Below are positions 1 to 11,844 of a stretch of DNA of 64,000 nt, piece by piece. Position 1 is the stretch's first letter. Each line of letters starts with the position of its first letter. Source of the stretch: Neurospora intermedia (lineage: Eukaryota > Ascomycota > Sordariomycetes > Sordariales > Sordariaceae); the NCBI GenBank assembly GCA_037102815.1, contig BTPP01000006.1, positions 1,364,001 through 1,428,000 of the forward strand. The letters are read 5' to 3'. The notes below the pieces were generated by a model. It saw only the letters and a program-made list of their open reading frames with translations, was not told the DNA's origin and ran no database searches. A program made the position numbers and the translations under genes.

Positions 1-3000
1 TCCGATGTTCATTCCAGTTTCTATCTTGAGTATGATGCCTTGTGTTGACTACCTCTAGTCTCCTATCATCATCCATCTCCTGTTCCCAAAAATGAGTTCC
101 AGTTTGGGTGTGCTGCAGAAGCATGGCCTGCATGCTTGGCTTTCTTTACTACTGACATTTTCCGTTACCCACCAGTGGAACAGGAACTTTTTCTTCTTTT
201 TCAGAAGCTTCTATCCCCTGTCTTCGAACATTCTCAGGTACGCAGCACGCAGCATGCAGCAACGGCTTGGATGTTGTAGTGTTCTGGAGTCGGACATATA
301 GTAGGCTACCATTTTTGCAACCCCACCGTCTGTTTCATTTGTTCCCAATACCAAGGTCTTGGTCCCGCCGGTGAAATCCCGTTGTATAGAGGGCAGGTGA
401 ACAGGAATACGCGCTCATTCTGGTTGGTACCTCTTTGAACAGGATGATGACGCAATCAGCAACAAAACAAGGCCTTGAACCATTAAACAAGAAGCTTGAT
501 ATACGACCTATATGTAAGCGGAGGCCACGAATGCTTCTGGTTAGGGGCAAGACGGGCCCGGTGCGACGGGTCATGTAAGCCTTCCCTCATCTTGCCTCAG
601 CACCTTTTTTCTGTACCTATGCCGCCTGTGTATGAAAAGTGTGCTTGATGCATACTTCAGGGGACAAGGGGGGGCGGACACCACAACCGTATAAATCCGG
701 AGCGCTCCCACTTGCTTGGCTATCCACCACAATGAGCTGATGGGCGCACGGCAGTTAAAAAGCCCAGACTGGAGGCTGACTTCTGAGGAGAAAGGTCCGA
801 GCCGCCCCGTTGATAACGTTCAATGCTGGGGGGTAATGGTATCAGGAAAACTCTCATATATATGATCCTTGAAGTTCTTTGAGGATGTCTTACCCCAACC
901 CCTGAAATATTGTTGGTCGCCTGGCGCGCTGCTTGGCCCAACGAGACTCGAGAACTAACATCTCAGCTTTCCTTTTTGAGAACAGAGAAGCAGCAGTAGT
1001 CTGTCGCCAAGCTCGCTCTCTGTGTCTTGGCAAGTTCAACATAACAGGCTCAGATGAGAATTTGAGCCAAAATTCCGTTTTTAGCCCAGTTGGCATGTTC
1101 GGCATTGTCAACATGGAGAAACGCAGCAAAAGGAGTAAAACCCCGATCCTCAGCCGCTCTTTTAGGCTGAGATCCAACATCCAACACGAACGATGGAACG
1201 CAAAGTCTACACTACCAAACTGTCCGCTGCAGGGAAGGAAGTATTGCATTGGGAAAGCACAAGAGAACCACGAGGCTGTGACGAATCCAGTAGACCTAGA
1301 GCATGAGCTTGATTCACAAATAAATACAGAAGGTGAGTTGAGTCTCGAATCAATACGAACACAAAGACCGAAGGAGGCCAGCGGCGTTTTAGTCCAGACG
1401 ATTAATATGAGGCGTGGGTTGTGTATAGTTGCCGCTAGAGTCCGCGAGCCACGCTGGCGTGATGCGCTCAATACTGCCTCTGCACAAACTGAATCGACAA
1501 GTTAAAGAGGCCTTCATGACTGACTAAGTACAGAAGCGCGATGTCATTTTTGGAGCTTCACGCACGTGGATATCCTATCGAATGAGGAAACCGACACGGC
1601 ACGGGGGTGCTTATAGGAAGCTTCCCCAACGACAGGCTCACTGTCCAAATTCCAGCCCTACAGATTCCGTAACCAGTAGCGGAGACGCTTGATAATGCAG
1701 GGACTTCGTGGCTTGTCAAAGGCAAAGATGGTGGCGACGTTGGAGAGGGGTCAGCACCTTAATGTGCAAGGCAATGAGCTAAGCTGGGGACTTGTTGGAC
1801 CTGCTCGTAATAGGTTAAAGTCAACGAGTGATCTGATTGTGCCTGTGCCACAGAAGTGGATTGTGCTCCATAAGATAGACTACTTGGAAATTGCGTGCAT
1901 TGTTTGCTGGGACTGTAGGTAGATACCCGATGTGGATAGCTTCTGATGAATATCAAGAAATATTCACTGTTGTCTGTCATTAGCGGTGGTCTCCATTGAC
2001 AAATCATTAAACAGTCTCAAAGTTGGTCTTAAGGAATCATCAAGATAGCAAACCGAGACAAAACGGTAATGAGCACCCCATCTAGGAGGGGACCCCGAGC
2101 GGTTGGACCGAAGGGGGTTAAAAAGCCAGAAGGCTGGTCCTGGCTGGAACCCGGAGCAGTGCCACTCCTTGTCGCTCCCAGCACTCTCAAACCTGGCCCC
2201 AATTTCTAACACTCTTTGGAGTTTCACGCCCTAACAGGCTGTGACCGGTGATCGTGGCTGTTCGAAGCCATGACCCCGAGACCACGGGTGGATTGCCGCG
2301 ATAACGCAACAGACATTGCTGCTTCGCCTTCGAGGGATATCCTGGTGCCTAGAACGCGGGCCGTTTGACCGCGGAGGGGAGAAGAGAAACTTGCTTCGAG
2401 GTCTCAAGCCGGTCCTGAGGAGCCAGTGGTTCGAGTCTCAGCAGCTTTTCAAAAGCTCTCTGGCTAGGACCTGGATATGGGCGATTACTGATCCCACAGG
2501 TTGATTGCAGGCTTGGATCTTAGACACGAGTGGTAATGTGATGCACCCGGTGGTGAAATTGGTGACCGCACTGCCATTGCCCCAAGTCAGACTGGTCCGC
2601 GTCGAGTTCAACTCGGGCCGGGCGCGCGCGCGTTGTCACTTGCGGACTGTTGGCTTTGTTGTCGGTGTTTACAGTGGATATTATCCAACGTAAAAAGGAT
2701 TCGGAAGCAAGGGGAAAAGTACGTTAACCCATTACATCCTGGTATCGACATTGAACGGCGGGCCCGTTATTCGGCCAATGACAGAGCTTTATTGTGCCTG
2801 GTAATTTTCAACCCATTACACAGTTGATTTCTTAGCCAACTCTTACTATGTAGAAAGCACGTGCCTGCAGTTGAACAACCCCTGCCGTACCAGAAAGGGT
2901 TACCTGATGCCGCGAGGCTCAAATTCTTTGCCGGTAACAAACTCGACGACATCACATTGCAATAGAATTGTCCCATCGCAGCTTCTAGCGCTTCCTCGGG

Positions 3001-6000
3001 GTTCAAAGGGAACGGTGCTAATATTGATCTGCCGGTGTTGTCTTTACGTTCGATTGTTCCCAGTTTGCGGTGTCATTAATCTTTGTGCGACAGCCACTTT
3101 AACTGGGACGCGAGAATAGAAAGATAGGCTGATAGTAGGTATAGCTACTACATACCGCCCATGGTATTACGAGGTCGAGCAAGCTAATGTAAAGTCGCGG
3201 TTGGTCAATTAGAGATCTTTTTCCTCCCGGAGAGCACTCCGTTGGCCCCCAGCATGGGCTACATATCACGAGTCCTGCCATGTCGGGAATAACACGACAA
3301 CAACCTAACAGCGACTCGCTAGTATTCGTTACATCGGGGCCGCGCCAACATGGCCCAGCAGCAACAGAGGGATATTTCCAAGAACTTCAAAAACACCAAG
3401 AGAAAGCCCTCTGTGGAATAGGACTGCGGTTGCACGGAAACCATTACTGTGCCGTATCTCTGCTCAAGGACCAACAATTACCACCGAATCATAGTTTGCC
3501 AAATGTCTGGAGAACTGAGCAATCTAGGCGCTGGTGGATGGAAAGACCAGGCGTGTTCGAGGTCAAGAGTTCAATGATCGGATCAAGATCCCTATGCATC
3601 TTCATGAAGTTGAGGAGCATCGCAACGAGGCCCTTGTTTCGGACGTGCTGTTAATTACACGTCCGCGGCGTCTCTTCTTCCGTCCTGACTCCTCACCCCG
3701 GCATTGTTGACCCTCTGAGTTGTCCACATATTACTGGATCTACAAGAACACGACACTGGAGCAATTGGACTGTGGACGGTGTACAAGCCATAAGTCATGG
3801 TGTCGTGGTGAGTGGGTGCCCCAACAGGAGTTGTTAATCATGTGAAGAAATTGATTATCATAATCTGCTCATTTGGGTCACCACCTAGGCGTACCTGAAC
3901 CACGCTGTTTTTACTCTTCAGTGGTGGTGTTCTGGGCCCACGACCTATGCTATCACGGATTTAAGCAATTCAAAGGCGTAGACTGGGGTCCTTTATCATT
4001 TCAAGGAGCCCTGAATACCTGGAGAGGGGGGTGCTTGACCCCTGAGATTTGTTGACCAGTCAACTTTCTTCTCAACGGTATCAGGCAAGTGTAGATTCTT
4101 TGGCGAAAGTTGGCGAAGTTGGGCAGCACGACAAGCCAGCTAACCCTGGTCCATCCAACGGCGAGCCGTGACTTGTCCAAAAGGCGGCTTCTGACCTGCT
4201 GGCATTCCCGCTGCTACGGCACGGCCGCCTGCCCAGAGGTACGTACACATAGCCTACACTACAGCCAGGAAGTACACACGCCATTCATGATGCAAGAAAT
4301 CCGGGGAATAAGGTATGGCAGGCAGGGATATTCGGTTTTGTCGTTGTTTGGGACCGAACCCTTTCCCTGTATATCGTCAGCCAAAGAATATTCAAAGCGA
4401 CGAAGGCGACGAGAATTTGTTCCGCACGCTTCAGACTCGTTCTTCTCACCGCTAGTAGACGGATCTCCAGTCAAAAGCCTTTTGTAGTGAACATAAATGA
4501 GATGCAGCAAGCCCTCGCATTTTTCCCAAAATATCTCCCTCATGAGGGTGTCAAGATGCGATGCCTGACAGGGGTAGCTCGGGTTAAATGGCTAAATAAG
4601 GATGCGATGTCCTTGTTTTGTTGTTGATGTGGAGTTCCTGAATTAGCCCGCATTCCGTGGCAGGGGCTTTTGTGGATCATCTTCTCGAAATATGGCAGCC
4701 TAGAGGCAAACCCACTGGGCTAAACCTCTTTTTGACAGCGCCGTTTGGCGACCACTCCACTAGAACCCACCGTTGGGGAGGCGTGCATCCGTACTATGTA
4801 GCGCTATCCGTAGCGCACCGTTCCTTTTCCGGCAGAGGTAGCGTCACCGTCTCTGAACCCCAATGACCCCACAGGTACCCGCACTGCCCGCACCGGACGG
4901 GGCGTCCATCAATCCACAGCATGGCCCGGGATACCTAGGTACCTACCTCTACCTTACGCGACGGACCTCCACTTGCCGTCTTTTTTACCTGGAAGAATCT
5001 CCAAATCACATCCGAGTCCCACTCACCACCATTGGGGCATCGATTGTACCCCAAGCACCACACCTCCTGCAATGGCTGCTCGTAAAGTCATCCACCAGCG
5101 CCCGAGTCCTTTTTTCGATGGACGCGGGATTCACATCGGACAAGTCTTCCATTCATTCACACCCCTCCCCTCCCCTCCCCCCAAATATGACGACGCCCTC
5201 GCCCTTTGCGTGACAACCCAGTGGTACGGTTACCATGTCCATGAATCTCATGCACTACGCAGTACACTAGATTTCACTCTTCTTACCCAAGTCATGTAAG
5301 TTACAGCTAAGCCCTGCTTTCCCAAACCACTATTCTCCAACAGTACCCACGAGAGAGATTGGAGGCTCCCATGTAGGTACACTAATACATCATGAGCGAG
5401 ATCCTCGCACACGGAATGATGGTCAGTTTCAACATGACAACTGCTTCGTGGCTTGCGAGACATGCTGTCGCTCGCAATCTTGAGGCCTGGATAAGAGAAC
5501 AGGAAGATGGGGAGGCATGGGCAGGTGGGTCAGGAGCCCAGGCGATCTGGTACACCCGGCACTGATGGCATTGGACGGGACCAGGCAGGTAATTAGCCCT
5601 TGAGGGCAGAGGAGGATCACTGGGGACAGCCGAGAGAGGGGACAGCCCCGATCTTGAGGGGGCCAGGGTTCAAAGGTGAGGTGCGCTGCAGAGTTCTCCT
5701 GGATACAGGGGTTCAATGGCCGTCCCAACCACTGCAGTGTCTCTTCATGCAGGCTCTTGGCCCAGCCTACCTCTAGTGTACTGCACCGTTCTGCAAGACC
5801 CGCCGAGACCAAGAGGACTCAGCCCAAGGCGGTTGCAGGGTCAAGGGTGGCAGCCATGAGGTAGGTGAGGTACCTACCGTTGTGGACGGATGTTCGATGA
5901 GAAGGAAGAACCAGACTGCCAAAAGCACCCAGGCAAGTACCATCTACACTGCACACCACGGGGCTGTGTTTGGAATGGGTACAAGATGTATGTAACACCA

Positions 6001-6216
6001 TGGAAGTATCGCTTCAAGGTCACTCCGTACCCATCATTCACACCCTTCTCTTCGGCGATTGGGATATATAACACGATAGCCTCCTCCCCCTTCCCTCTTC
6101 GAGTTGCTATCCCACCACAGTGTCTCCTACCTCTACCATCTTGACCATCTGCAACACACACGCACATGTCTGTATATCTTCAGAGTCGAGGGCTTGAACC
6201 ATACCCATCATCCACC
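1..6216. other. Long gene-poor region upstream of the bZIP gene
   Basis: I found no convincing protein gene here. The longest open frames (about 190 codons near 0.9-1.5 kb) lie on both strands over the same DNA, have no recognisable domain and no clear intron-exon continuation. Base composition is ordinary and not RIP-like. The last kilobase has features of a promoter and leader: C-rich tracts around 5.16-5.19 kb, a TATA-like ATATATA near 6,063 and a long pyrimidine-rich stretch just before the start codon. The TAGGTA/TACCTA words common in this genome recur, for example at 4,935-4,960 and 5,850-5,880. A non-coding transcript or a lineage-specific gene cannot be excluded. Confidence 0.5.
6063..6216 (+). 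promoter_or_regulatory. Putative core promoter and pyrimidine-rich leader of the bZIP gene
   Basis: A TATA-like ATATATA lies near 6,063. It is followed by a C/T-rich stretch (about 6,080-6,140) of the kind that surrounds transcription starts in filamentous fungi. The chosen start codon at 6,217 has the context CACC-ATG. An in-frame ATG at 6,166 has a weaker context and would add 17 residues. The positions are inferred from sequence only. Confidence 0.35.
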
Positions 6217-7214
6217 ATGTTCTCCATGCAACAACAACACCACTACGCCTACCAGGCGCACCAACCCCAACCGCCCCGTCAGTATTCCGGTCACGGAACA
6301 AGCAGTGCTTTCAGCAGCTCGGCAAATCCTGATGAGGACTGGACAAAGATCTCGGATCTGGCTGAGCGCAGGAGAATTCAGAACCGCATTGCTCAGCGCA
6401 ACTACAGTATGTCATCACAATGGAACCTGCGATCGTTGGTAACAGCTAGATGCTAACACTCGCGCTACAGGGAAGAAGCTTAAGAAGCGCCTGGAGGATC
6501 TCGAGAGGCGGGCCGGCACATCAGATGACTCCTCGTCGTCACCCGGAACAGAAAAGACCAGTCCCACCACCAAGACCACAAAACGTACCCAACAACAGAC
6601 TGCAAAGGCCCAGAAACAGGCCTCAGTGTCGCAGCAAAAACCGGTGCCGGTCAACAAGAATCAGTTCACACCCCCGATGCATCCCGAGGACGACTACACC
6701 TTCGGCGCTTCGTACGACGAGAGGGACCGATCGCTTTCGCACTCGCCGCCCATGTTCACCTACCCATCGTACCCCCCTCCCCCCGAGGAGATGCTTTACG
6801 CCCCCGTGCACTCCTACCGGGCGGTGACAACAGAGGCGGCCTACCACGATTACTATACAACTGCGCCAGTACCGGTGACGCTTCCCTCTATGGCACCTTT
6901 TAGCGACGCCATCAAGCGTGAGCCAGGCTATCCCGGTGCGGACGACACTGTTTACATGAACTACGGTTATCTTCCGAGTATCGACATGAATACCGGGGCT
7001 CCTTCACCATATGACAACATGCCTCACGTGAGTTCCCCCGCAAGAAGCTATATCAAGCGGGAACATGGTTGCTGATGCTGGATGGCCATAGACTCCTCCT
7101 CTGCAACACCCATACGATCACTCGGCGAGCTGCTCCGACTCGGGTAGCTACGAGTACCCTAGGACACCCTTGTCGATACCTAGCTCCCCGGGCATGGTCT
7201 CGCAACATATGTGA
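6217..7214 (+). CDS. bZIP-type transcription factor with basic region and little visible zipper
   Basis: Three exons, 6217-6406, 6471-7027 and 7092-7214, encode 289 residues. The introns are 64 nt each, with GT donors, GCTAAC and GCTGAT branch points and AG acceptors. Splicing the first intron restores the basic region across the junction. Residues 51-66 contain the bZIP signature N-x7-R (NRIAQRNYR). A short KKLKKRLEDLERRA helix follows, then a Ser/Thr/Gln-rich segment, so no long leucine heptad series is visible. The rest is Pro/Tyr/Ser-rich, as in activation domains, with IKREPG-like segments and a conserved-looking TPLSIPSSPG C-terminus that appears only if the second intron is removed. 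The protein should act in the nucleus as a DNA-binding regulator; targets cannot be told from sequence. It resembles the Pezizomycotina bZIP class with the DWTKISDxAERRRIQNRIAQRNY signature. I do not assign a symbol. Confidence 0.88.
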
Positions 7215-9366
7215 AGCCCCTCTCTTTCTTCACTTCATGATGACTTTGGCCATTGCCAGTTATGGTGATGATTGGGCGCAAACTTTATTTATTCGCTTCT
7301 ACACTGTACAACTTTTTGGTGCTCACAACCCATGTGGGGATTTTGGAGATCAGGGGGGAAAGGGATTTATAAAGGAAAGGGACAAACCGGTTGGGCGATC
7401 ACTCTGCTCTTTCTTTTGTTTGAATTTTCTATGACTTGAGGCAAGGCATGGCACAGGTTTTTTCTTTTCTTTTTTTTTTGCGGATATCATTTTTTACGGG
7501 ATTCCAGCGTCTACGTGGGTTCGAAGTGCTCGAACACGCTTTACGAATAAAGATTTCTGAAATTTTCTCAATTTGTTGGGGTTAAAAGACATTGATTACC
7601 ATCACATCTATTCTCTCCGAATCTTCTCTCTGTTGTTGTTTGATTTTGTGATCTTTTGAGTAGTTTGAAGCTTGGCTCAAATGGCAACAGTTACCTGCTC
7701 GGTGGAGTGGATTCCCTCATATGAGTCTACTTAGGGTCCTACCAATCCAAGTAGTCTGACAATTCGCATTCGCATAGCGAAATCCGGTCTCGCTCCAAGG
7801 CAATAGTCTAATCTCGTGATTGAGATCACGGTAGCGTATCACATCAATAGTGCTGTCTGTCCCAACTGGCTTGTCCTGGCACGACCTGCTCCCCACTTGG
7901 CTTGGACGGTTGAATCGGCACTGGATGATTGACGGGTTCTCCCAAGTTGCCGCCCCCCCACGTTGCTCACGCTAACTCCAAGCAGCAAAGACAGACGACG
8001 GGGGCTTGGGGGTAGGGCTGATGGGGCAGTTGATAGCTGATTAACAAGAAAGCGACGTTAACCGCTCAGTTTATGCGGAAAGCAGTCACAGGTGAACAGC
8101 AAGTCTACAATTCCCTTTTTTTTTTTTTTTTTTTGGTTGTTGTCGCCGTCGTTGTCGTCATCGTCATCAAACGACGGTGAGGGTAGCATAGTCTACGAAA
8201 AAAGCAAAAGCACACCATATAACCACCTATCGTAAGGGAGGGTGAGTCGGGTAGGTCCTGACGGACCCGATGGACTGGTGAGAAAAGAAAGTGAGGAAGA
8301 ACTAAGAATCTGACAAAGAAGCCAGGTACAATTCCTTTTCGGGACAAACCAGAACCTCCGTCACTGGCTCGACTGGCACAAAATCCTCAACTATACCATA
8401 TCCGTAGCTAGCGTTGCCTATCAGACTTCCGTTCTAGCTCGGCGTTTGACAGCCTCGAGATGGGATAGACTGACGACGCAGCAAAGGACTTGCAGGGGTT
8501 TCTTACTGTGTTCCTAACTCACTCTCTCGTTTCTGAACGGCAGAAAAAAAGGACGCGCAAGTTCAGGAACAAACCACCGAAAGCGAAGCGAGCGACATAG
8601 CTACATACATAACATAGATTTCAGGGCAGTAGTAGTAGGTATCATGCAAACCAACAGTGTTCATGGTGATGCTGTACTGTCGTAGTGGCATCACTGACTG
8701 CCCTGGATGAGCAGGTACTCGGTGCACACACTGTTACTAGTTCCAAGTCTGAATGAAACAGAACGGCATGGCATGTCATGGCATCGAGCACGGCACGCTC
8801 ATCGCAGTTGTTGATCGGACGGTATGTAGTTTCTCACGACAGCATGGAAAGACACCAATGAGGAATGTATTTCTGAGTACGCCTTGTTCGTAATTCCGAT
8901 CCCCCTTCGGCGTTTAAACTATCCGTCTTTTTGTTTTTCTGTTTTTCCTTTGAGACAAGAACTCTTCTTCTTCTGTTTCTACGGCAGCTTGGCGAGAAGT
9001 TTCGAATATGTTCTTCTTTCCCAAGGCTCGAGAAGACCTACTAAACAGTAGCGTGGCGGCGGCAGTGGACGCTAGCTCGGCTGGTACCTCGTCTAGGTAC
9101 GAATGGCTCAGGCAACTGAGACATTGCAATCCTTCGGCCGCCGGTGGGTTCGGTCCCGTAGCGTCCATCCATGGGTGCGCAGCGCATGTTTTTGAGGAGA
9201 TCAGAGACAATAGACACTAGACTATACCTTTTCGACAGTCTACCTGACAGGGCGGTCCGGTGGCTACACTAGGTGGCCCCTTTTTTGCTCCCCGCCATAA
9301 ACCCACAAAGAAGGAACAAGCAAACGTCTAGTGTGGTCTCGGTTCCCCATGGGAATTGAAGCCAAT
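7215..9366. other. Region downstream of the bZIP gene without a recognised gene
   Basis: The first 300-400 bases are T-rich and probably hold the bZIP 3' UTR. A T homopolymer of about 18 lies near 8,117-8,134. Composition is not RIP-like. Short open frames such as the one near 8.9-9.2 kb have no recognisable homology or intron structure. No RNA gene was recognised. Confidence 0.5.
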
Positions 9367-9680
9367 CGTTCCCACACTCAAACGCCTGTGCAGTCTTGGC
9401 GGACGTGTGCGTGTACACACACACACGACTTTTTGGCAAAATGGACTATCGAAACGAAGGACGAAGATGAAGAAACTCGATTATCCTATGAAAAAGACTT
9501 TTACCTTGATAGTTTTAAGTACGCTGATTCCAAATTTTGAGTCGGTTTTTCTTTATCTCTTTGTTCGGTAGAGATATAATCAAATGAAATCTTATCAATG
9601 GTCCGTTTTGCCAAAAAGTCGTGTGTGTGTGTACACGCACACGTCCGCCAAGACTGCACAGGCGTTTGAGTGTGGGAACG
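9367..9680. mobile_element. MITE with long near-perfect terminal inverted repeats
   Basis: A 314-bp non-coding element is bounded by inverted repeats starting CGTTCCCACACTCAAACG. The left arm (9,367 to about 9,445) and right arm (about 9,602 to 9,680) match over 79 bp with one visible difference near the inner end. Each arm contains an alternating CA/GT tract. The first 33 bases of the arm are almost the same as the ends of the 4.4-kb Tc1/mariner-like element at 11,477-15,849, so it is probably a deletion derivative or relative of that family. It shows no RIP mutation, which fits its length below the roughly 400-bp RIP threshold known for Neurospora. No clear target-site duplication could be defined. 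An RNA of the whole element would fold into a long hairpin. Confidence 0.85.
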
Positions 9681-11476
9681 CATGCGTCAATTCCACCCCC
9701 TGATCGGTTCTCGATGCTTATCGCGTTCTTCCACGCAGCAGCGATCATGAACGGATCGATCCTTAACGACGACGATCCTCTTTTTTCAAACTGGAGACGA
9801 CGACGACGACGAGGGCCAGGATCCAGATATCATCCTACCTAGCAGCTAGCCTCAAGCTACAGTAGTGTAGTCAAGCCCGACTAGAATACACTAGATTAAT
9901 TAACCCCCCGAACTAAGAAACCCTGAAAAGTGTGTTGATAGTATACAACCGGCCACCAACCAACCAACAAACAAGACATCAGAAACCAACTAACTAACAA
10001 ACTGAACCAACTCCTCCCAACTTTTTTTTTTTTTTTTTTTTTCACCTCGCCCCGCTGGCGCTATACGCGGCCGGCCGCCCCTTGTTGTCGAGGCTTGTCT
10101 CTCTCCCCCACTGCCCGCACGTCAAACAGCCCGTCCGCGGCGCAGCAAATGTTCGCAAGGGCTTTAATCACACACACTCTCTCCATCTCATATGTGTGAA
10201 GACCCTCGCATATCGTAATCTGTTTGTTTGTTGCCAGCAGCGAGCGGGACCGTCCTATCGTACCCGTACCCCACGTGCTTTTCCATGTCAAACTTGTTGG
10301 TCGGTGTCGGTACAGCCATGCGACCCGAAAATGGCCGATGACTGGTATTTGTCAGGGTCAGTGTATGGTATATACATACATACAAGTGAATATTGTTAAT
10401 ACGGCCCCGGACGACCGCGGCCAGCCGGCCGGTAACCCCGGGTTGACAGTCGCCCGCCCGCCCGTTCGGATCTGCAGTCCGGCCCATCCATCGTTCCACC
10501 CACCTCCTGTTGTTAACGCCGGCTACCTATTCTACATAACTACCTACCTAGACCTACAGGAGTAAACGTACCTATTTAGAGGTATCTATCCGTATGAGTT
10601 AATAGGGAAGGGGGACTTTTGCTGACATTGGAAGACCTGACATGTGAAACTTAAAGTGCTCTTGTCATTCAAGCCGAGCCCTACCTACGCATGTTGTTGT
10701 CTACGAAATGTGTGTTTGTCTTGGCAACATTCCGTTTAGTGCAAGAAAAGAGCAGAGGTTTGTCTCGCTCTCGTCTTCGTTGATTATGGCTAAAATTCAT
10801 GATATATACGGATACGAATTAGACTCGCTTTTTGACTTTGACTCTCTTCAGTTCGCTCCCTTCTCTACCTACCTACGTACTCGTATCCCCGTATACACCG
10901 GTCTCCGGATCTACATTTATCATTGAACCAGTCTCTCTCCCGTTTCGGACCGTTACCGACGACTAGTCCAGTGTAGAACAAAAGTACTGCTCTGCTCCTT
11001 AAGCGTACTCCGTCTGGATAGGCATAGAAATAAAACAGCAATCAAAAGGAACATTTTGCTAGGTAGGTAGATAGGTAGTCGGCTGAGCAGGGTCAACCCC
11101 AAAGGGCCACGGACGGCATGCAGGCGGGCAGGCAGGCAGGACATGATGGCGTTATGGTGGCTTAAGTCCGAGAGAAGCGGACCAACAAACTATCGGAGTT
11201 CGTTGGGCAGGGCAACGGGCAAAGATCACACGCTTATTGGGCCCATACATACATACCAGATTGGTTGACGACACCTTTGACTTTATGCCAGGCTCGAGCC
11301 TGATCACCAACGGTTGTGAGGTCACATCACTACAATTAGATGCTTAATGACAACTGCTCGGAGCATCTACCTAGGTATGTTGCCGGGGCATGGCGGATTT
11401 GACTTGGTTGCGCAAGATGACGACAACTTTCCTTCCAGGGGTTTGAGCGAGTTTCTTGAACTATCTACCTACCCAT
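9681..11476. other. Intergenic region between MITE and Tc1/mariner-like element
   Basis: No gene is recognised. The region holds a T homopolymer (about 10,022-10,042), a GC-rich stretch near 10,390-10,470, repeated ACCTACCT/AGGTAGGT words (for example 10,540-10,570, 10,865-10,880 and 11,060-11,080) and a GCAGGCGGGCAGGCAGGCAGG run near 11,120-11,140. The composition is not RIP-like. Confidence 0.5.
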
Positions 11477-11548
11477 CGTTCCCACACTCAATCGCCTGTG
11501 CAGTCTTGGTAAGAGGTGTGTGCGTGCATATACACATACACCGCATTT
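11477..11548 (+). repeat. Left terminal inverted repeat of the Tc1/mariner-like element
   Basis: About 72 bp, starting CGTTCCCACACTC and passing through a TGTGTGCGTGCA tract to CCGCATTT. It pairs with 15,772-15,849. The differences are a few C/T transitions and a shorter CA repeat. Confidence 0.88.
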
Positions 11549-11844
11549 GACAAATCTGGCTATTTGATATCGCTTTATACGATTCAACTCAATTGTTTAA
11601 TATCGAAATCTGGCTAAAATTGGTGCAAAAAGTCGATATTTTGATGTTCTACATCGCGCAATTGTTTATTTTAATATTTATGTTATTTTTTAAACTATTG
11701 TCGATATAGTACGTTATTCCAATACCTGCTAAAAAGTATTGATAATTATAATGCTGGTAAATAACGAGTATCCTAACGACGTTGTTGAGATTGTTAATAT
11801 AAGTGTAAGGAGTATATAGAAATATAAATATATTTTATTGGATA

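Noticed and set aside
890-1505. Two overlapping open frames of about 190 codons on opposite strands
   Set aside because: Both cover the same bases, neither has a recognisable domain or typical fungal exon structure, and at most one could be real.
2425-2445. GGTTCGAGTCTC resembling a tRNA B box
   Set aside because: No matching A box, cloverleaf or acceptor stem could be drawn around it.
3350-3421. Small frame starting MAQQQQRDISKNF in a good start context
   Set aside because: It ends after 23 codons and I found no convincing splice continuation.
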